Below are positions 15,008-24,600 of a stretch of 45,914 bases of DNA, in pieces. Every line of letters starts with the position of its first letter. The first letter of the stretch is position 1. Both the position numbers and the translations under genes were made by a program. The notes beneath the pieces were generated by a model. It had not been told where the DNA came from and did no database searches. It was given only the letters and a program-made list of their open reading frames with translations. Origin of the DNA: an uncultured Oscillospiraceae bacterium (GTDB taxonomy: Bacteria; Bacillota; Clostridia; Oscillospirales; Ruminococcaceae); contig CAJUAN010000021.1 of the NCBI GenBank assembly GCA_910584715.1, positions 1-45,914 on the forward strand. Direction: 5' to 3'.

Positions 15008-16261
15008 TTATGCAAATATTTCCTCAAACCTTACCTTGAAGTCGTCCGGAGTGTTTTCGGAGTAAGTTATATTGCGCACATTAGAAGGTACCCATGGACT
15101 TCCGGCAACATTGAACGGAACGTCCAGACTAACATAAAACTCAGCGCCGTCTTTTCCGCATACCGTCAGCTTTGCGTGCTGTAAATAATATCTGTCAAAT
15201 ACCGATTCGCTGTCTAAAAACAATACGGTAAATACAGCGCCGCGTTCATAGGTTACGTCTCCGTCCTCACAGCCGACATATTTATAATCGGAAAATAAAC
15301 TTTTCATCTGTTCCTCAACAATAGGAATATACAACTCAGCAGGCATACAGCCCTTTTTGTCGGCTTCTTCTTTTAATCTTGCATCCAAGTTCCAATACCT
15401 GTCCGTTTGCAGCATATATGCAGATCTGTGATAATCTCCGTTTTTAATATTGTCAAAATAATTTGAGGTCATATTCCGGGGAATAATATTCAATTGAGGA
15501 AATCCGCTGTTAAGTTCATAATATATCTTTTGGGAATAATCATTATAATTTTCCATTTCTACCATATTCCCGGCTGCGTAAAGATTGCCGTTATCTCTGC
15601 CAAAGCTTCCGCCGCGTAAAAATATCAGCGACTGATATACGGCTGCATCTTCCGAGAAAGACGTATTTTCAAGGTATATTTTGACATAAGCATTGTCGCA
15701 TCTGCCGTCGTCGGTTTCTATCCTTATTTTCTTTATGGGATACTTTTCAAAATACTGCTTCATGTCTTCGGCATACATATCTTTGAACAAAGAAATTTTT
15801 TCTGCGGAATAACTATCCTCATATGCAATTTTTATTACGTCCAAGGCATTGCGGTAATCTCCGCGCTTTATCATGTCGGCAAACCTTTTCAATTCCCGTT
15901 CTGCTTTAAATTCCGCCCATGAATATCCCCTGTCGTACTGTTCGTTAACGGTCAATACGAACGCTCCGGCAGCAGGCAGCAGTATTACAGTGCATATCAG
16001 CAGAGTTATGGCAATAAGCCGTGTATAGTGCCGCTTTACCTTTTTAAAAGGATTTTCGGGAGACCTTTTTTCATTCTTATCAAAAGTCGTTTCCCCGATG
16101 TTCTTTTCTTTAAGCGTTTCGGAAGCCATAGCCTCCAGCTTTTTACGGCATTCCTCGCACTCGGCAGCATGGTGCTCCACAACGGTCTTTGTATCCTCTG
16201 AGCATATTCCGTCTGCATACAGCGGAAGCAGATCCTCTATAACATTGCAGGTAAAAATCAT
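15008..16261 (-). CDS. Anti-sigma factor with zinc finger and external sensor domain
   Basis: A 417-residue single-pass membrane protein. Residues 1-45 form a zf-HC2 anti-sigma zinc domain (VVEHHAAECEECRKKL, the H-x3-C-x2-C motif). One membrane helix follows at about residues 80-105 (LIAITLLICTVILLPAAGAF). The remaining about 310 residues lie outside the cell and are soluble, with Tyr/Asp-rich segments and no family I recognise. Its start overlaps the sigma gene stop by four bases, the usual pairing. The zinc domain should hold the ECF sigma factor inactive until the external domain senses a signal. The signal is unknown. Confidence 0.85.
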   Translation of the reverse strand: MIFTCNVIEDLLPLYADGICSEDTKTVVEHHAAECEECRKKLEAMASETLKEKNIGETTFDKNEKRSPENPFKKVKRHYTRLIAITLLICTVILLPAAGAFVLTVNEQYDRGYSWAEFKAERELKRFADMIKRGDYRNALDVIKIAYEDSYSAEKISLFKDMYAEDMKQYFEKYPIKKIRIETDDGRCDNAYVKIYLENTSFSEDAAVYQSLIFLRGGSFGRDNGNLYAAGNMVEMENYNDYSQKIYYELNSGFPQLNIIPRNMTSNYFDNIKNGDYHRSAYMLQTDRYWNLDARLKEEADKKGCMPAELYIPIVEEQMKSLFSDYKYVGCEDGDVTYERGAVFTVLFLDSESVFDRYYLQHAKLTVCGKDGAEFYVSLDVPFNVAGSPWVPSNVRNITYSENTPDDFKVRFEEIFA

Positions 16262-16731
16262 TCTATCTCCTCCAGCAGCTTTTTTAGTTTTTCTTTTCCG
16301 CGGTAAAACGCAACTCTCGCCCAGCCCTCGGACTTGCCGAAAATCTCGCCTATCTCGGCAAAGCTCATATCGGTGTGCATACGCAGCAGGATTATCTCGC
16401 GGTACGGCTCGTCAAGTCGGTGAACGGTTTTGTACAGCTCGCGGCAGTTTTCTCTGTCCAGCATATCGATTTCGACGGGTATATCCGTTTCGTCAATGCT
16501 AATACCGCTTCTGCGCTTTTCTTTTTTTAGATAGGAAAAATATGCGTTCTTAGCGATCTGACAAAGCCACGTGGTTACTCTTACGTTTCCGTCGAACCGG
16601 TTCGCAGACTTCACTGCGCGGAAAAAAGTTTCCTGAGTAAGCTCCTCTGCAAGGTCCGGATCCCCGCACAGCGCAGTAAGGTATCGAAAAACCATATCGG
16701 CGTATCTTTTATACGTCTCGTCAAGCTTCAA
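16258..16731 (-). CDS. ECF-type RNA polymerase sigma factor
   Basis: A 157-residue ECF sigma factor. Region 2 spans about residues 5-70 (MVFRYLTALCGDPDLAEELT, TTWLCQIAKNAYFSYLKKEK) and region 4 about 100-150 (REIILLRMHTDMSFAEIGEI). Translation begins at TTG 16731, eight bases after AGGAGG. It directs RNA polymerase to a small regulon, probably under the anti-sigma factor encoded immediately downstream. A TGTAAC box followed by a T run about 50 bases upstream (16783-16773) may be an ECF-type -35 element, suggesting autoregulation. Confidence 0.9.
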   Translation of the reverse strand: MKLDETYKRYADMVFRYLTALCGDPDLAEELTQETFFRAVKSANRFDGNVRVTTWLCQIAKNAYFSYLKKEKRRSGISIDETDIPVEIDMLDRENCRELYKTVHRLDEPYREIILLRMHTDMSFAEIGEIFGKSEGWARVAFYRGKEKLKKLLEEIE

Positions 16732-16805
16732 ACCGTTCGCCTCCTTTCTGTATATTAAACTCCCTTAACTCAAAAACGTTACATAAATTCACAAAAAATT
16801 TTTAA

Positions 16806-16829
16806 GAATATCCGACCGATCGGATATTC
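16806..16829. repeat. Perfect inverted repeat between the sigma and pduL genes
   Basis: GAATATCCGA (16806-16815) and TCGGATATTC (16820-16829) are perfect 10-base arms around CCGA. No T run follows on the plus strand, so it is more likely an operator or structural palindrome than a terminator. Confidence 0.55.
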
Positions 16830-16915
16830 CGCCGTGCAATACTGCAATAATCCAAACTTTGGCTTTTGCAGCGTTTTGATAAACTTCTTTACCGTAATTA
16901 TTGCGGCTTTCCCCC

Positions 16916-16944
16916 TTGACGTTTTGTATAAAAAGCTGTATAAT
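16916..16944 (+). promoter_or_regulatory. Promoter of the pduL-esterase operon
   Basis: TTGACG (16916-16921), 17 bases, TATAAT (16939-16944). It lies 34 bases before the PduL ATG. Confidence 0.85.
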
Positions 16945-16978
16945 TATTAAAGAATATTTTGCATTTGGAGGAATTATT

Positions 16979-17557
16979 ATGTCAAAAACTTTTATGGTTG
17001 AAACTTCCGCCCGTCACGTTCATGTAACTCAGGAGGATCTTGAGACGCTTTTCGGAAAGGGCGCGTCTCTCACTAAAAAGAAAGATCTTTCCCAGCCCGG
17101 TCAGTACGCCTGCGAGGAACGCGTTGAAGTAGTCGGACCCAAAAAATCCCTCGCAAACGTTTCTATCCTGGGACCTGTACGTCCCGCTACCCAGATAGAG
17201 CTTTCCGCTACCGACGCCCGCTCTATCGGAATTTCCGCTCCTATACGCGAAAGCGGCGACGTTGCTGGTTCAGCGGGCTGCAAGCTCGTTGGTCCTTGCG
17301 GAGAAGTAGAGGTCAAAGAGGGCGTTATCGTAGCCAAAAGACATATCCACCTTACTCCCGCCGACGCTGAGGAGCTGGGCGTTTCCGACAAGGAGGTCGT
17401 ATGGGTAAAGCTTGACACCGACGGAAGAAAAGCCGTTCTCGGCGATGTTGTGTGCCGCGTTTCGGACAAGTTTGCCCGCGCTATGCATATCGACACCGAC
17501 GAGGCTAACGCAATTTCTGCAACTCCCGCGCTTCAGGGAGAGATCGTTAAGATCTGA
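16979..17557 (+). CDS. pduL: PduL-type phosphate acyltransferase
   Basis: A 192-residue PduL-family protein, which transfers an acyl group between CoA and phosphate (acetyl-CoA and acetyl-phosphate). ATG 16979 is chosen because AGGAGG lies just before it. Both PduL repeats with metal-binding histidines are visible: SARHVHVTQEDLETLF near residues 10-25 and KRHIHLTPADAEELGV near 120-135. No microcompartment shell genes are nearby and no long encapsulation peptide is seen, so it is probably the cytosolic enzyme acting as phosphotransacetylase. It is co-transcribed with the esterase nine bases downstream. Confidence 0.85.
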   Translation: MSKTFMVETSARHVHVTQEDLETLFGKGASLTKKKDLSQPGQYACEERVEVVGPKKSLANVSILGPVRPATQIELSATDARSIGISAPIRESGDVAGSAGCKLVGPCGEVEVKEGVIVAKRHIHLTPADAEELGVSDKEVVWVKLDTDGRKAVLGDVVCRVSDKFARAMHIDTDEANAISATPALQGEIVKI

Positions 17558-17566
17558 GGTGACCTA

Positions 17567-18616
17567 ATGATTATCTCTCATAACGATCCGAAAGTCCTCT
17601 ACATGGGCAGAACCGACGTTTATGCTGATGAAACAAAGCTTTACTGGGCAGGCTCCCGGGCGATCGTAAAATTCCGCGGAACAAAGCTTTCCGCGGCTGT
17701 TAACTCCACCGCGCTCTGGGGTAATCTGCGGTTCGGAGTTATAACCGACGGCGTAATGAGCGGGGTTCCCATGCTGTACGAAAACAACGGCAGAGATATT
17801 ACCGTAACGCTTGCCGAGGGGCTTTCCGACGGTATACATACCGTTATTCTCTACAAGCGGCACGCCGCGAATCAGCTTTTGTCGATAAAGTCCTTTGAAA
17901 CGGACGGAGAGTTCCTTGCTCCGGAACCGCTTCCCGAACTGAAAATTGAGGTTTACGGCGACAGCGTGTGCGCGGGCGAGGTCATAGAAGCCTGCGATTA
18001 CGTGGGGAAATGCGATCCCGAAAATAACGACAGTTCCTATGACAACGTGTGGAACAGCTTTGTTATGCAGACCGCAAGAAATCTCAGCGCTCAGATACAT
18101 AATATCTGTCAGGGCGGCATTGCTCTTTTCGAGGGTACGGGATATTTTCATGCACCGGACTATATAGGTCTTGAAAGCGTGTACGACAAAACCTGCTATA
18201 TTCCCGAGGGGGGAGAACCTACCAATTGGGATTTCAGCAGATATGTACCCGACATAGTGATAATCGCTATCGGTCAGAACGACAAGCATAACGGCAGAAC
18301 CGACTCGGATGATATAGACATTTCGTCTTCGTCAACAAGAAATCAGTGGAAAACAGGCTATAAAAAGCTTGTACGTGACCTTGCAAACCGTTACGGAGAC
18401 GTGAAGTTCGTGCTTACCACGACGATCCTTATGCACGATCCTGAATGGGATAATACCATTGAGGAAATAAAAAATGAGCTCTGCGAAGGCGGCATAAAGG
18501 CGTACCGCAATGTTTTCAGCCGCAACGGATCAGCTACGCCGGGACACCCGAGACTTCCCGAGCATGACGAAATGGCGCGGGAGCTTACGGAATTTATCAG
18601 AGCAAACGTTCTGTAA
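17567..18616 (+). CDS. SGNH-hydrolase acetyl esterase, CE2-like
   Basis: A 349-residue protein without a signal peptide. The first about 125 residues are beta-rich and resemble the jelly-roll domain of CE2 esterases. The SGNH hydrolase follows, with the nucleophile in VYGDSVCAGE near residue 130, the oxyanion block IIAIGQNDKH, and the catalytic histidine in GHPRLPEHDEMARELTEFI. CE2 enzymes remove acetyl groups from xylan and related sugars. Lack of a signal peptide suggests action on imported oligosaccharides. It sits nine bases after pduL in the same operon, so both genes may serve acetyl-group metabolism. Confidence 0.75.
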   Translation: MIISHNDPKVLYMGRTDVYADETKLYWAGSRAIVKFRGTKLSAAVNSTALWGNLRFGVITDGVMSGVPMLYENNGRDITVTLAEGLSDGIHTVILYKRHAANQLLSIKSFETDGEFLAPEPLPELKIEVYGDSVCAGEVIEACDYVGKCDPENNDSSYDNVWNSFVMQTARNLSAQIHNICQGGIALFEGTGYFHAPDYIGLESVYDKTCYIPEGGEPTNWDFSRYVPDIVIIAIGQNDKHNGRTDSDDIDISSSSTRNQWKTGYKKLVRDLANRYGDVKFVLTTTILMHDPEWDNTIEEIKNELCEGGIKAYRNVFSRNGSATPGHPRLPEHDEMARELTEFIRANVL

Positions 18617-18628
18617 ATTTTTAGCTGT

Positions 18629-18677
18629 ATTAATAAAAAGTGGACGTTCCAAATCGAAACGCCCATTTTTTATTAAT
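18629..18677. terminator. Convergent terminator
   Basis: ATTAATAAAAA (18629-18639) pairs with TTTTTATTAAT (18667-18677), with further pairing inside. It serves both the esterase gene and the surface-protein gene, whose stop codon lies inside it. Confidence 0.8.
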
Positions 18678-19365
18678 AAAATCTTCTCTTGTTTTTGACT
18701 ATGATGATCACCACTACGATAGCTACTGCAACGACGACTGTTATTATCACAATGGGAATTATCGGAATGCTTCCGCCTCCGCTTTCCGAGGGAGCTTCGG
18801 TTTCAGCTGCGGCAGTTGTTGCTGCAGTTGTTTCAGCTGCCGTAGTAGGTTCGGTCACAGCTTCTGTTGTAGTCGCTTCGGTAGTGGTCACTTCAACCTT
18901 TTCACAATTGGTAATAACAAACTTTGTGGCTTTCATTACTATGCCGCAGTCGCCGAGACACATATTATCGACGCCGCTGAAATCATCGCTGCCATATGCC
19001 GCTACCATGTCTTCGTACTGAAAGGAAGCGGTTGTCTCGTCATACTCAAACGGCTCGACTTTTGCCCATATCTGAGGATCGGCTGTGGAAAAATTCTGAA
19101 GAATAAGCTCTACAGGCGCTCCGCTTCCCGTCCACTCACCGTCAAGCTCAAATTCAACATTGATAATTGTTTCTGGAGTAAACCTTGAGCAGTCAAAGGA
19201 CGTCCTTTGAACAGTAAGGGACTGCCCCCACGCGCCACTGGAATTTTTAGCCATTGTTGTAGGTACCTCAACATCCTCGGTTTCCGCCGAAACACAAACC
19301 GACATAAAGACGGCGGTAAGGCACAAAATTACCGCTGAAAGAACGGTTTTTAAAATTTTTTTCAT
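18673..19365 (-). CDS. Surface protein: signal peptide, beta domain, Thr stalk, membrane anchor
   Basis: A 230-residue protein. Residues 1-27 are a signal peptide (SAVILCLTAVFMSVCVSA). Residues 30-150 form a globular, probably beta-sandwich domain (NVEFELDGEWTGSGAPVELI). Residues 155-195 are a Thr/Ala/Glu-rich stalk (EVTTTEATTTEAVTEPTTAA). Residues 200-225 are a membrane helix (IIPIVIITVVVAVAIVVVII) ending in KNKRRFY. The globular part resembles carbohydrate-binding beta modules of Ruminococcus surface proteins, but I do not recognise a specific CBM family. It has its own sigma-A promoter. Confidence 0.75.
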   Translation of the reverse strand: MKKILKTVLSAVILCLTAVFMSVCVSAETEDVEVPTTMAKNSSGAWGQSLTVQRTSFDCSRFTPETIINVEFELDGEWTGSGAPVELILQNFSTADPQIWAKVEPFEYDETTASFQYEDMVAAYGSDDFSGVDNMCLGDCGIVMKATKFVITNCEKVEVTTTEATTTEAVTEPTTAAETTAATTAAAETEAPSESGGGSIPIIPIVIITVVVAVAIVVVIIIVKNKRRFY

Positions 19366-19406
19366 ATTCTCTCTTCTCCTTATTTTGTATTCGGAAACAC
19401 ATATTA

Positions 19407-19435
19407 ATTTTACTTCATTTAGTCTTATATGTCAA
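19407..19435 (-). promoter_or_regulatory. Promoter of the stalked surface protein
   Basis: On the minus strand, TTGACA (19435-19430), 17 bases, TAAAAT (19412-19407). Confidence 0.75.
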
Positions 19436-19601
19436 GAATCTGACAAAATTTCAACACATAGTACAAATCAAAGCTTATCTTAAAGGATTTCGTTCGTTAC
19501 TTTGCCGATACGGACGAAGTTCAATGTCGCCGTACTGCCGTTGAATAATTTTTCGCGCTGCGGGAAAAATACATATCGAGAATAGGAAAGGAGCCGGAAA
19601 T

Positions 19602-19805
19602 ATGAACGCGGGAAAAATTATTATAAACGAAATAGACAGCCGTCTCGAACGGCTCGGAAGCCATTACCGCGACAAAAAGGACACGGACGGCAACCCGTTC
19701 GGCGAAATGCTTGCCGCCGAATCAAAGCTTCTCAACACCGCCCTGGCGGGCGAGCTTCGCAGTTTAAAGGAATTTGTTCTGGAGAATATCGGAACAGGAA
19801 ACTAA
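19602..19805 (+). CDS. Small hypothetical protein
   Basis: A 67-residue, mostly helical protein (NEIDSRLERLGSHYRDKKDT, AAESKLLNTALAGELRSLKE) beginning at ATG after AAGGAG. It has no signal peptide or membrane segment and no family I recognise. Its stop overlaps the stop of the convergent TtcA-like gene by three bases. The good ribosome site and codon pattern suggest a real gene. Confidence 0.6.
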   Translation: MNAGKIIINEIDSRLERLGSHYRDKKDTDGNPFGEMLAAESKLLNTALAGELRSLKEFVLENIGTGN

Positions 19806-20530
19806 CTCTTATCCTTATACCCCCAGCCGTCCAGCCCCGCCCGGCGCACCGCCCCGAAAATGCGGTCGGAAAAGCCCTTGTCGGCTTTGTTCCGCTCCGC
19901 AAGGAACCGTTTGGTCTCCTCGCGGGAGGTGTGCCCGTCGGCGGGACACTTAGATTTGACCACCTCAAGACCGCTTCGTTTCGCGGCGCTCCGGACTTCC
20001 TTTTCGGGCGCGAAAACAAGCGGTCTTATCATTGTTATGTCCTTTCTGGAAAGATAGCTTTTCGGTGCGAAGCAGCCCAGTCTGCCCTCGTTGAAAAGGT
20101 TCATGACAAATGTCTCAACAGCGTCGTCATAGTTATGTCCCAGTGCTATCTTGTTGCAGCCTGCTTCCTTAGCCGCGTCGTGGAGCGCGCCCCGTCTCAT
20201 TCGGGCGCAGAGGCTGCACGGGTTTGTTTCCTGCCGCACGTCGAAAACTATCTCTCCGATATGGGTGCGTTTGAGAATAAAGTCAACGCCCAGCCTTTGG
20301 CACATTTCCTCGACAGAGGAGTAGTCTCCGTCCGTGCCGCCGAAGCGGGGGTCAAGGGTTATCGCCGTTACTTCGTAGTCAATGCCGATAAAGCGCTTCA
20401 GCCTTACCAGACCTTCCAGCAGTACAAGGCTGTCCTTGCCGCCGGACACGCCAACGGCTATTTTGTCGCCGTTTTGGATCAGGTCGAATTCCTGAATTGC
20501 CTTTCGCATATATCCTAAAATTTTTTGCAT
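19802..20530 (-). CDS. TtcA-like tRNA thiolation ATPase (PP-loop)
   Basis: A 242-residue cytosolic protein of the TtcA/TtuA group, which adds sulfur to tRNA bases. The PP-loop SGGKDS is at residues 29-34. The cysteine pair in TNPCSLCARMRRGAL, likely an iron-sulfur site, is followed by the tRNA-binding LGHNYDDAVETFVMNLF. The start at ATG 20530 lies about 11 bases after AAGGAG. Similarity is clearest to the bacterial TtcA-like subgroup, so the exact tRNA position (s2C32 or another) is not certain. Confidence 0.85.
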   Translation of the reverse strand: MQKILGYMRKAIQEFDLIQNGDKIAVGVSGGKDSLVLLEGLVRLKRFIGIDYEVTAITLDPRFGGTDGDYSSVEEMCQRLGVDFILKRTHIGEIVFDVRQETNPCSLCARMRRGALHDAAKEAGCNKIALGHNYDDAVETFVMNLFNEGRLGCFAPKSYLSRKDITMIRPLVFAPEKEVRSAAKRSGLEVVKSKCPADGHTSREETKRFLAERNKADKGFSDRIFGAVRRAGLDGWGYKDKS

Positions 20531-20710
20531 GGCTATTAATACTCCTTTTAAATCAAAGCATAGTTTTTATTAAATGGACGAAAAATTCGGGACGCCAACC
20601 GCCGTCCGTATGCACCGGTTTAAACGGGCAGGTTAAGAAGCTTGTTCATAAAGCGATTACACCAATTCTTGTGTGCATGGAAGGCGTTGGATTAGATAAT
20701 CAGTAAATTT

Positions 20711-21529
20711 TTATTCCGTATTCCTGAAAGCCGTTGGAGTTATTCCCTCATATCTTTTGAACAGTTTGCAGAAGTAGCTTTCCGAACAAAATCCGGTTTC
20801 AAGCGCTATATCTTCAACTGTTTTTGCAGTTCCCGTAAGTATTTCTTTTGCGGCTTGTATACGGCGTTTTGCAATATATTCCGTTGGGCGGCAGGAAAGG
20901 ATTTTTCTGAAAAGAAGACACAAATACTGTTTTGATACTCCCGATACCGCGCAAAGATCTTCCATTGAAATATGGGACGTATAGTTCAGATTGATGTGAT
21001 CGACAGCCTTGGTCAATGCATGATTTGGCGAAGCGTATGAGCTGCTGAAAGATATAATGCGGTAAAACTCAATAAGAAAATCATACAAATATCCCGACGC
21101 CTTATAGTTCCCGAAAACGCTGTCTGAACGTATGGCTTCGTGCATTTTGCAAAATAGGTTTTCCAGAGTATTTATATTTTTAAATTCAAATACCTGCGGC
21201 TTTTCAAGGCCGAAATTAGCAAGTATCTCATTTACGGCAAAACCTGCGGGAACCACCCAATGAATGTCCCAGATGTCTTCTTCCGCATAATATTCATGCG
21301 GATAACAAGCAGGCATATAAATAACCGTATAGGGAGAGATCGGTATTCTGTTCCCGTCAAGAATAAGCGTGCCGCTTCCTTTTGTGCAGTATAGTATCTG
21401 GTGACACGGGTAGCCTTCCGGTCTTATGATATGATCCTGGCAATGCTGCTGCCCCATGTTCAAAAGAAAGAGCGGAAGCTTTTTTTCGTTTCTTAGTATC
21501 GGGTAATCACAGAAAAACAAAAAAATCAT
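20711..21529 (-). CDS. AraC-family regulator, divergent from beta-galactosidase
   Basis: A 272-residue protein. The N-terminal cupin domain (HQILYCTKGSGTLILDGNRI) senses a ligand, and the C-terminal about 100 residues hold two AraC helix-turn-helix motifs (LCAVSGVSKQYLCLLFRKIL and VEDIALETGFCSESYFCKLF). GGAG directly abuts the ATG at 21529. A TTG three codons later (21520) has better nine-base spacing and may be the true start. It is divergent from the GH2-GH5 operon and probably activates it in response to a sugar. Confidence 0.9.
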   Translation of the reverse strand: MIFLFFCDYPILRNEKKLPLFLLNMGQQHCQDHIIRPEGYPCHQILYCTKGSGTLILDGNRIPISPYTVIYMPACYPHEYYAEEDIWDIHWVVPAGFAVNEILANFGLEKPQVFEFKNINTLENLFCKMHEAIRSDSVFGNYKASGYLYDFLIEFYRIISFSSSYASPNHALTKAVDHINLNYTSHISMEDLCAVSGVSKQYLCLLFRKILSCRPTEYIAKRRIQAAKEILTGTAKTVEDIALETGFCSESYFCKLFKRYEGITPTAFRNTE

Positions 21530-21553
21530 CTCCGATGTTCATATTGTTATAAA

Positions 21554-21598
21554 ATGATAATATCATGTATTGACCCGGCTGTCAATACGGTATATAAT
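21554..21598 (+). promoter_or_regulatory. GH2-GH5 promoter with upstream palindrome
   Basis: TTGACC (21570-21575), 17 bases, TATAAT (21593-21598). Four bases before the -35 box is a perfect palindrome ATGATA-A-TATCAT (21554-21566), a candidate site for the divergent AraC regulator. Confidence 0.8.
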
Positions 21599-21648
21599 AT
21601 TTACATTGAGCAGCTGTAAAATCAAAGTATAAATAAAGGAGGATGATC

Positions 21649-24600
21649 ATGGATATTTCAAAAATTTCCGCAAAGAACAGCCCCAAAAATAAAATGGTCT
21701 TTCATGAGGACGAGCAAAGCCTGCACGTCGGTACTCTTGACAAACGCTGCTATTTTATTCCGTTTTCATACGAGCAGGATCCTTTTGCAGACAGGGAGCT
21801 TTCCCGCCGTTTCGAGCTTTTGAACGGTGAATGGGATTTTCGCTATTACGAAAGCATTATTGACATGGAGGACGACTTTATTTCCGTTCCTTATGAGAAA
21901 AAAATACCGGTGCCGTCGAACTGGCAGCTTCACGGATACGACAAACCGCAGTACACCAACATCTGTTACCCCATACCCTATGACCCGCCGTACGTTCCCG
22001 ACGATATTCCCGTGGGCGTGTACCGCCGCGGTTACGAGTATGTACCCGACGGAATGAACAGGATACTCGTTTTTGAGGGCGCTGACAGCTGCATTTATCT
22101 TTATGTCAACGGTGAATTTGTCGGGTACTCGCAGGTATCGCACAGTACGTCCGAATTTGATGTAACGTCATTTCTCCGTGAGGGTGAGAATATTATTACC
22201 GCAGCCGTTCTGAAATGGTGCGACGGCACTTATCTGGAAGATCAGGATAAATTCAGGCTTTCGGGAATTTTTCGGGACGTTTACGTGTTATCCCGTCCGC
22301 AAAAAAGACTTGAAAATTATACTGTAAAAACCTTGCTTTCGGGGGACTTTTCCTCTGCTGAATTGCTTTTCACTCCTTTCGGTTCGGACGTTTCCGCGGA
22401 GCTTTCCGACAGTTCGGGAAAAATCATTGCAAGCTTTTCCGCAAGGGACGGCGAAGCTGTTTCAGTACATATAAACGCTCCTGTTTTGTGGTCTGCTGAA
22501 AAGCCGTATCTGTACAGTCTGACGATAACCGCGGGCGAGGAAAAGATAGGCGAAAAGGTCGGTTTCCGTAAAATAAATATTGAAAACGGCGTTGTAAAAA
22601 TAAACGGCGTACCCGTAAAATTCAAGGGTGTGAACCGTCACGACAGCTATCCCGACACGGGGTATTACGCTTCTGTTGAACAGATGAAGAAAGATCTTAT
22701 ATTAATGAAAAAGCATAATATCAATGCGGTGCGCACATCACATTATCCCAATTCGCCGCTTTTTTACAGGCTTTGCGACGAGTACGGTTTATACGTTATT
22801 GACGAAGCTGATATGGAAACCCACGGCTGCGTGGAAGTCTATAACGATTTTAAATGGAGCAAGGGATATGACGGTATCGCCATGATCGTCTCCGACGAGC
22901 GTTTTAAAATGGCTGTAACAGACCGCGCCGAGGCTCTTGTAAAGCGGGATATAAACCGTCCCTGCGTGGTTTTCTGGTCTTTGGGAAACGAAAGCGGCTG
23001 GGGCAAAAATATGCTTGCGGCGGGGGAGTTAGTCAAGACTCTCGACGATACAAGACCGCTGCATTACGAAAGTACCCATAAGCTTGACGGTACCCCGAAT
23101 GACATTCTTGACGTTGTTTCGGGAATGTACTGGGAACCCAATGGTATGCGCGGTTTCCTTGAAAATCCGGAGGAAAAGCGTCCCCTTGTGCTTTGCGAAT
23201 ACTGTCACGCTATGGGCAACGGTCCCGGCGACTTGGAGGACTACCATGAGGTGTTTTATTCCCACGAACGTTTTTGCGGCGGCTTCGTATGGGAGTGGAG
23301 CGATCATGCCTGTCCGTTGGGTACAACAGACGATGGCAGGATAAAATACGGCTACGGCGGAGATTTCGGGGAAAAGCACAACGACGGCAATTTCTGCATG
23401 GACGCGCTTACGTACCCCGACAGAACTCCCCATACGGGACTGCTTGAATTGAAGCAGGTATACCGCCCGGTTCGCGTTGAAAAGGGAGAAAAGAGCGGAA
23501 ACTTTATTTTTAAAAGTATGCTTGAATTTGAAGACGCAGGTGATATTCTTGACTGCCGCTATGAGATCGCCTTTGACGGCGGCATTGCGGAGAAGGGAAC
23601 TCTTGATTTCTCGCTTCAGCCCATGGAAAGTGTTGAAATATGCGTCCCCGCAGCAGCCAAAAGCTTTGACAGAGAAACGTATATCCGTTTTATTTTTATA
23701 TCGAAAAACGATATGCTTTACTGTGAAAAGGGATATGAGGTATGCTTCGACCAGATAATGCTTTGCGGAGAAGATACAGCTGTACCCGATACCGGTTGTA
23801 ACGGCGAGACAGAATTTGAGGATACGGCTTTCTTTATAAGCATCGCGGCGGGAGACGCCGAGTATCGGTTCAATAAAAGGCTGTCGGCGTTTGATTCGAT
23901 AAAATACCGCGGAGCTGAAATTCTTGACAAGCCTTTACAGTTTAATTTTTTCCGTGCGCCTGTTGACAACGATGTTATGAAAGGCGACTGGTACAGGGCG
24001 CACCTGAACGAGCACACGGTAAGGAATTACGGAGTGAAAGCTGAAAAGCTTGCGGGCGGCGTTGAAATCTCCCTGCGGCAGTCTTTAGGGTGGAGCATAC
24101 ATCAGCCGTTTGCTTATATGGACGTTAAGTACACGGTTTCCGAGGCGGGGCTTGACATTAAGTGCTCGGCGGAATTTTCCAATAAGGTGACTTTCCTGCC
24201 TCGCTTTGGGATAAGAATGTTTTTGCCTGAACGTTTCGGTACGGCGGAATACTTCGGTTACGGTCCCTATGAAAGCTACATCGACAAGCGCAGGGCAAGC
24301 TATATGGGTAATTTTTCCGCGCTTATTAAAGATATGCACGAGGACTATATCCGACCGCAGGAGAATTCCTCTCACTTCGGCTGTAAATACATGACGGTAT
24401 CTGACGGAAATATCCGCGTAAAATTTACCTCGGACGAACGCTTTTCTTTCAGCGCGTCGGAATATACGCAGGAGGAGCTTGCCGCAAAGCGTCATAATTT
24501 CGAGCTTGAAAAATGCGGAAGCAGCGTTATCTGTATCGACAGCAAAATGGCAGGCGTAGGCTCAAACGCCTGCGGTCCGGAGCTTGCGGAAAAATACCGT

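Noticed and set aside
20531..20710. Plus-strand open frame between the TtcA-like and AraC genes
   Set aside because: No ribosome site near a start and no recognisable protein pattern.
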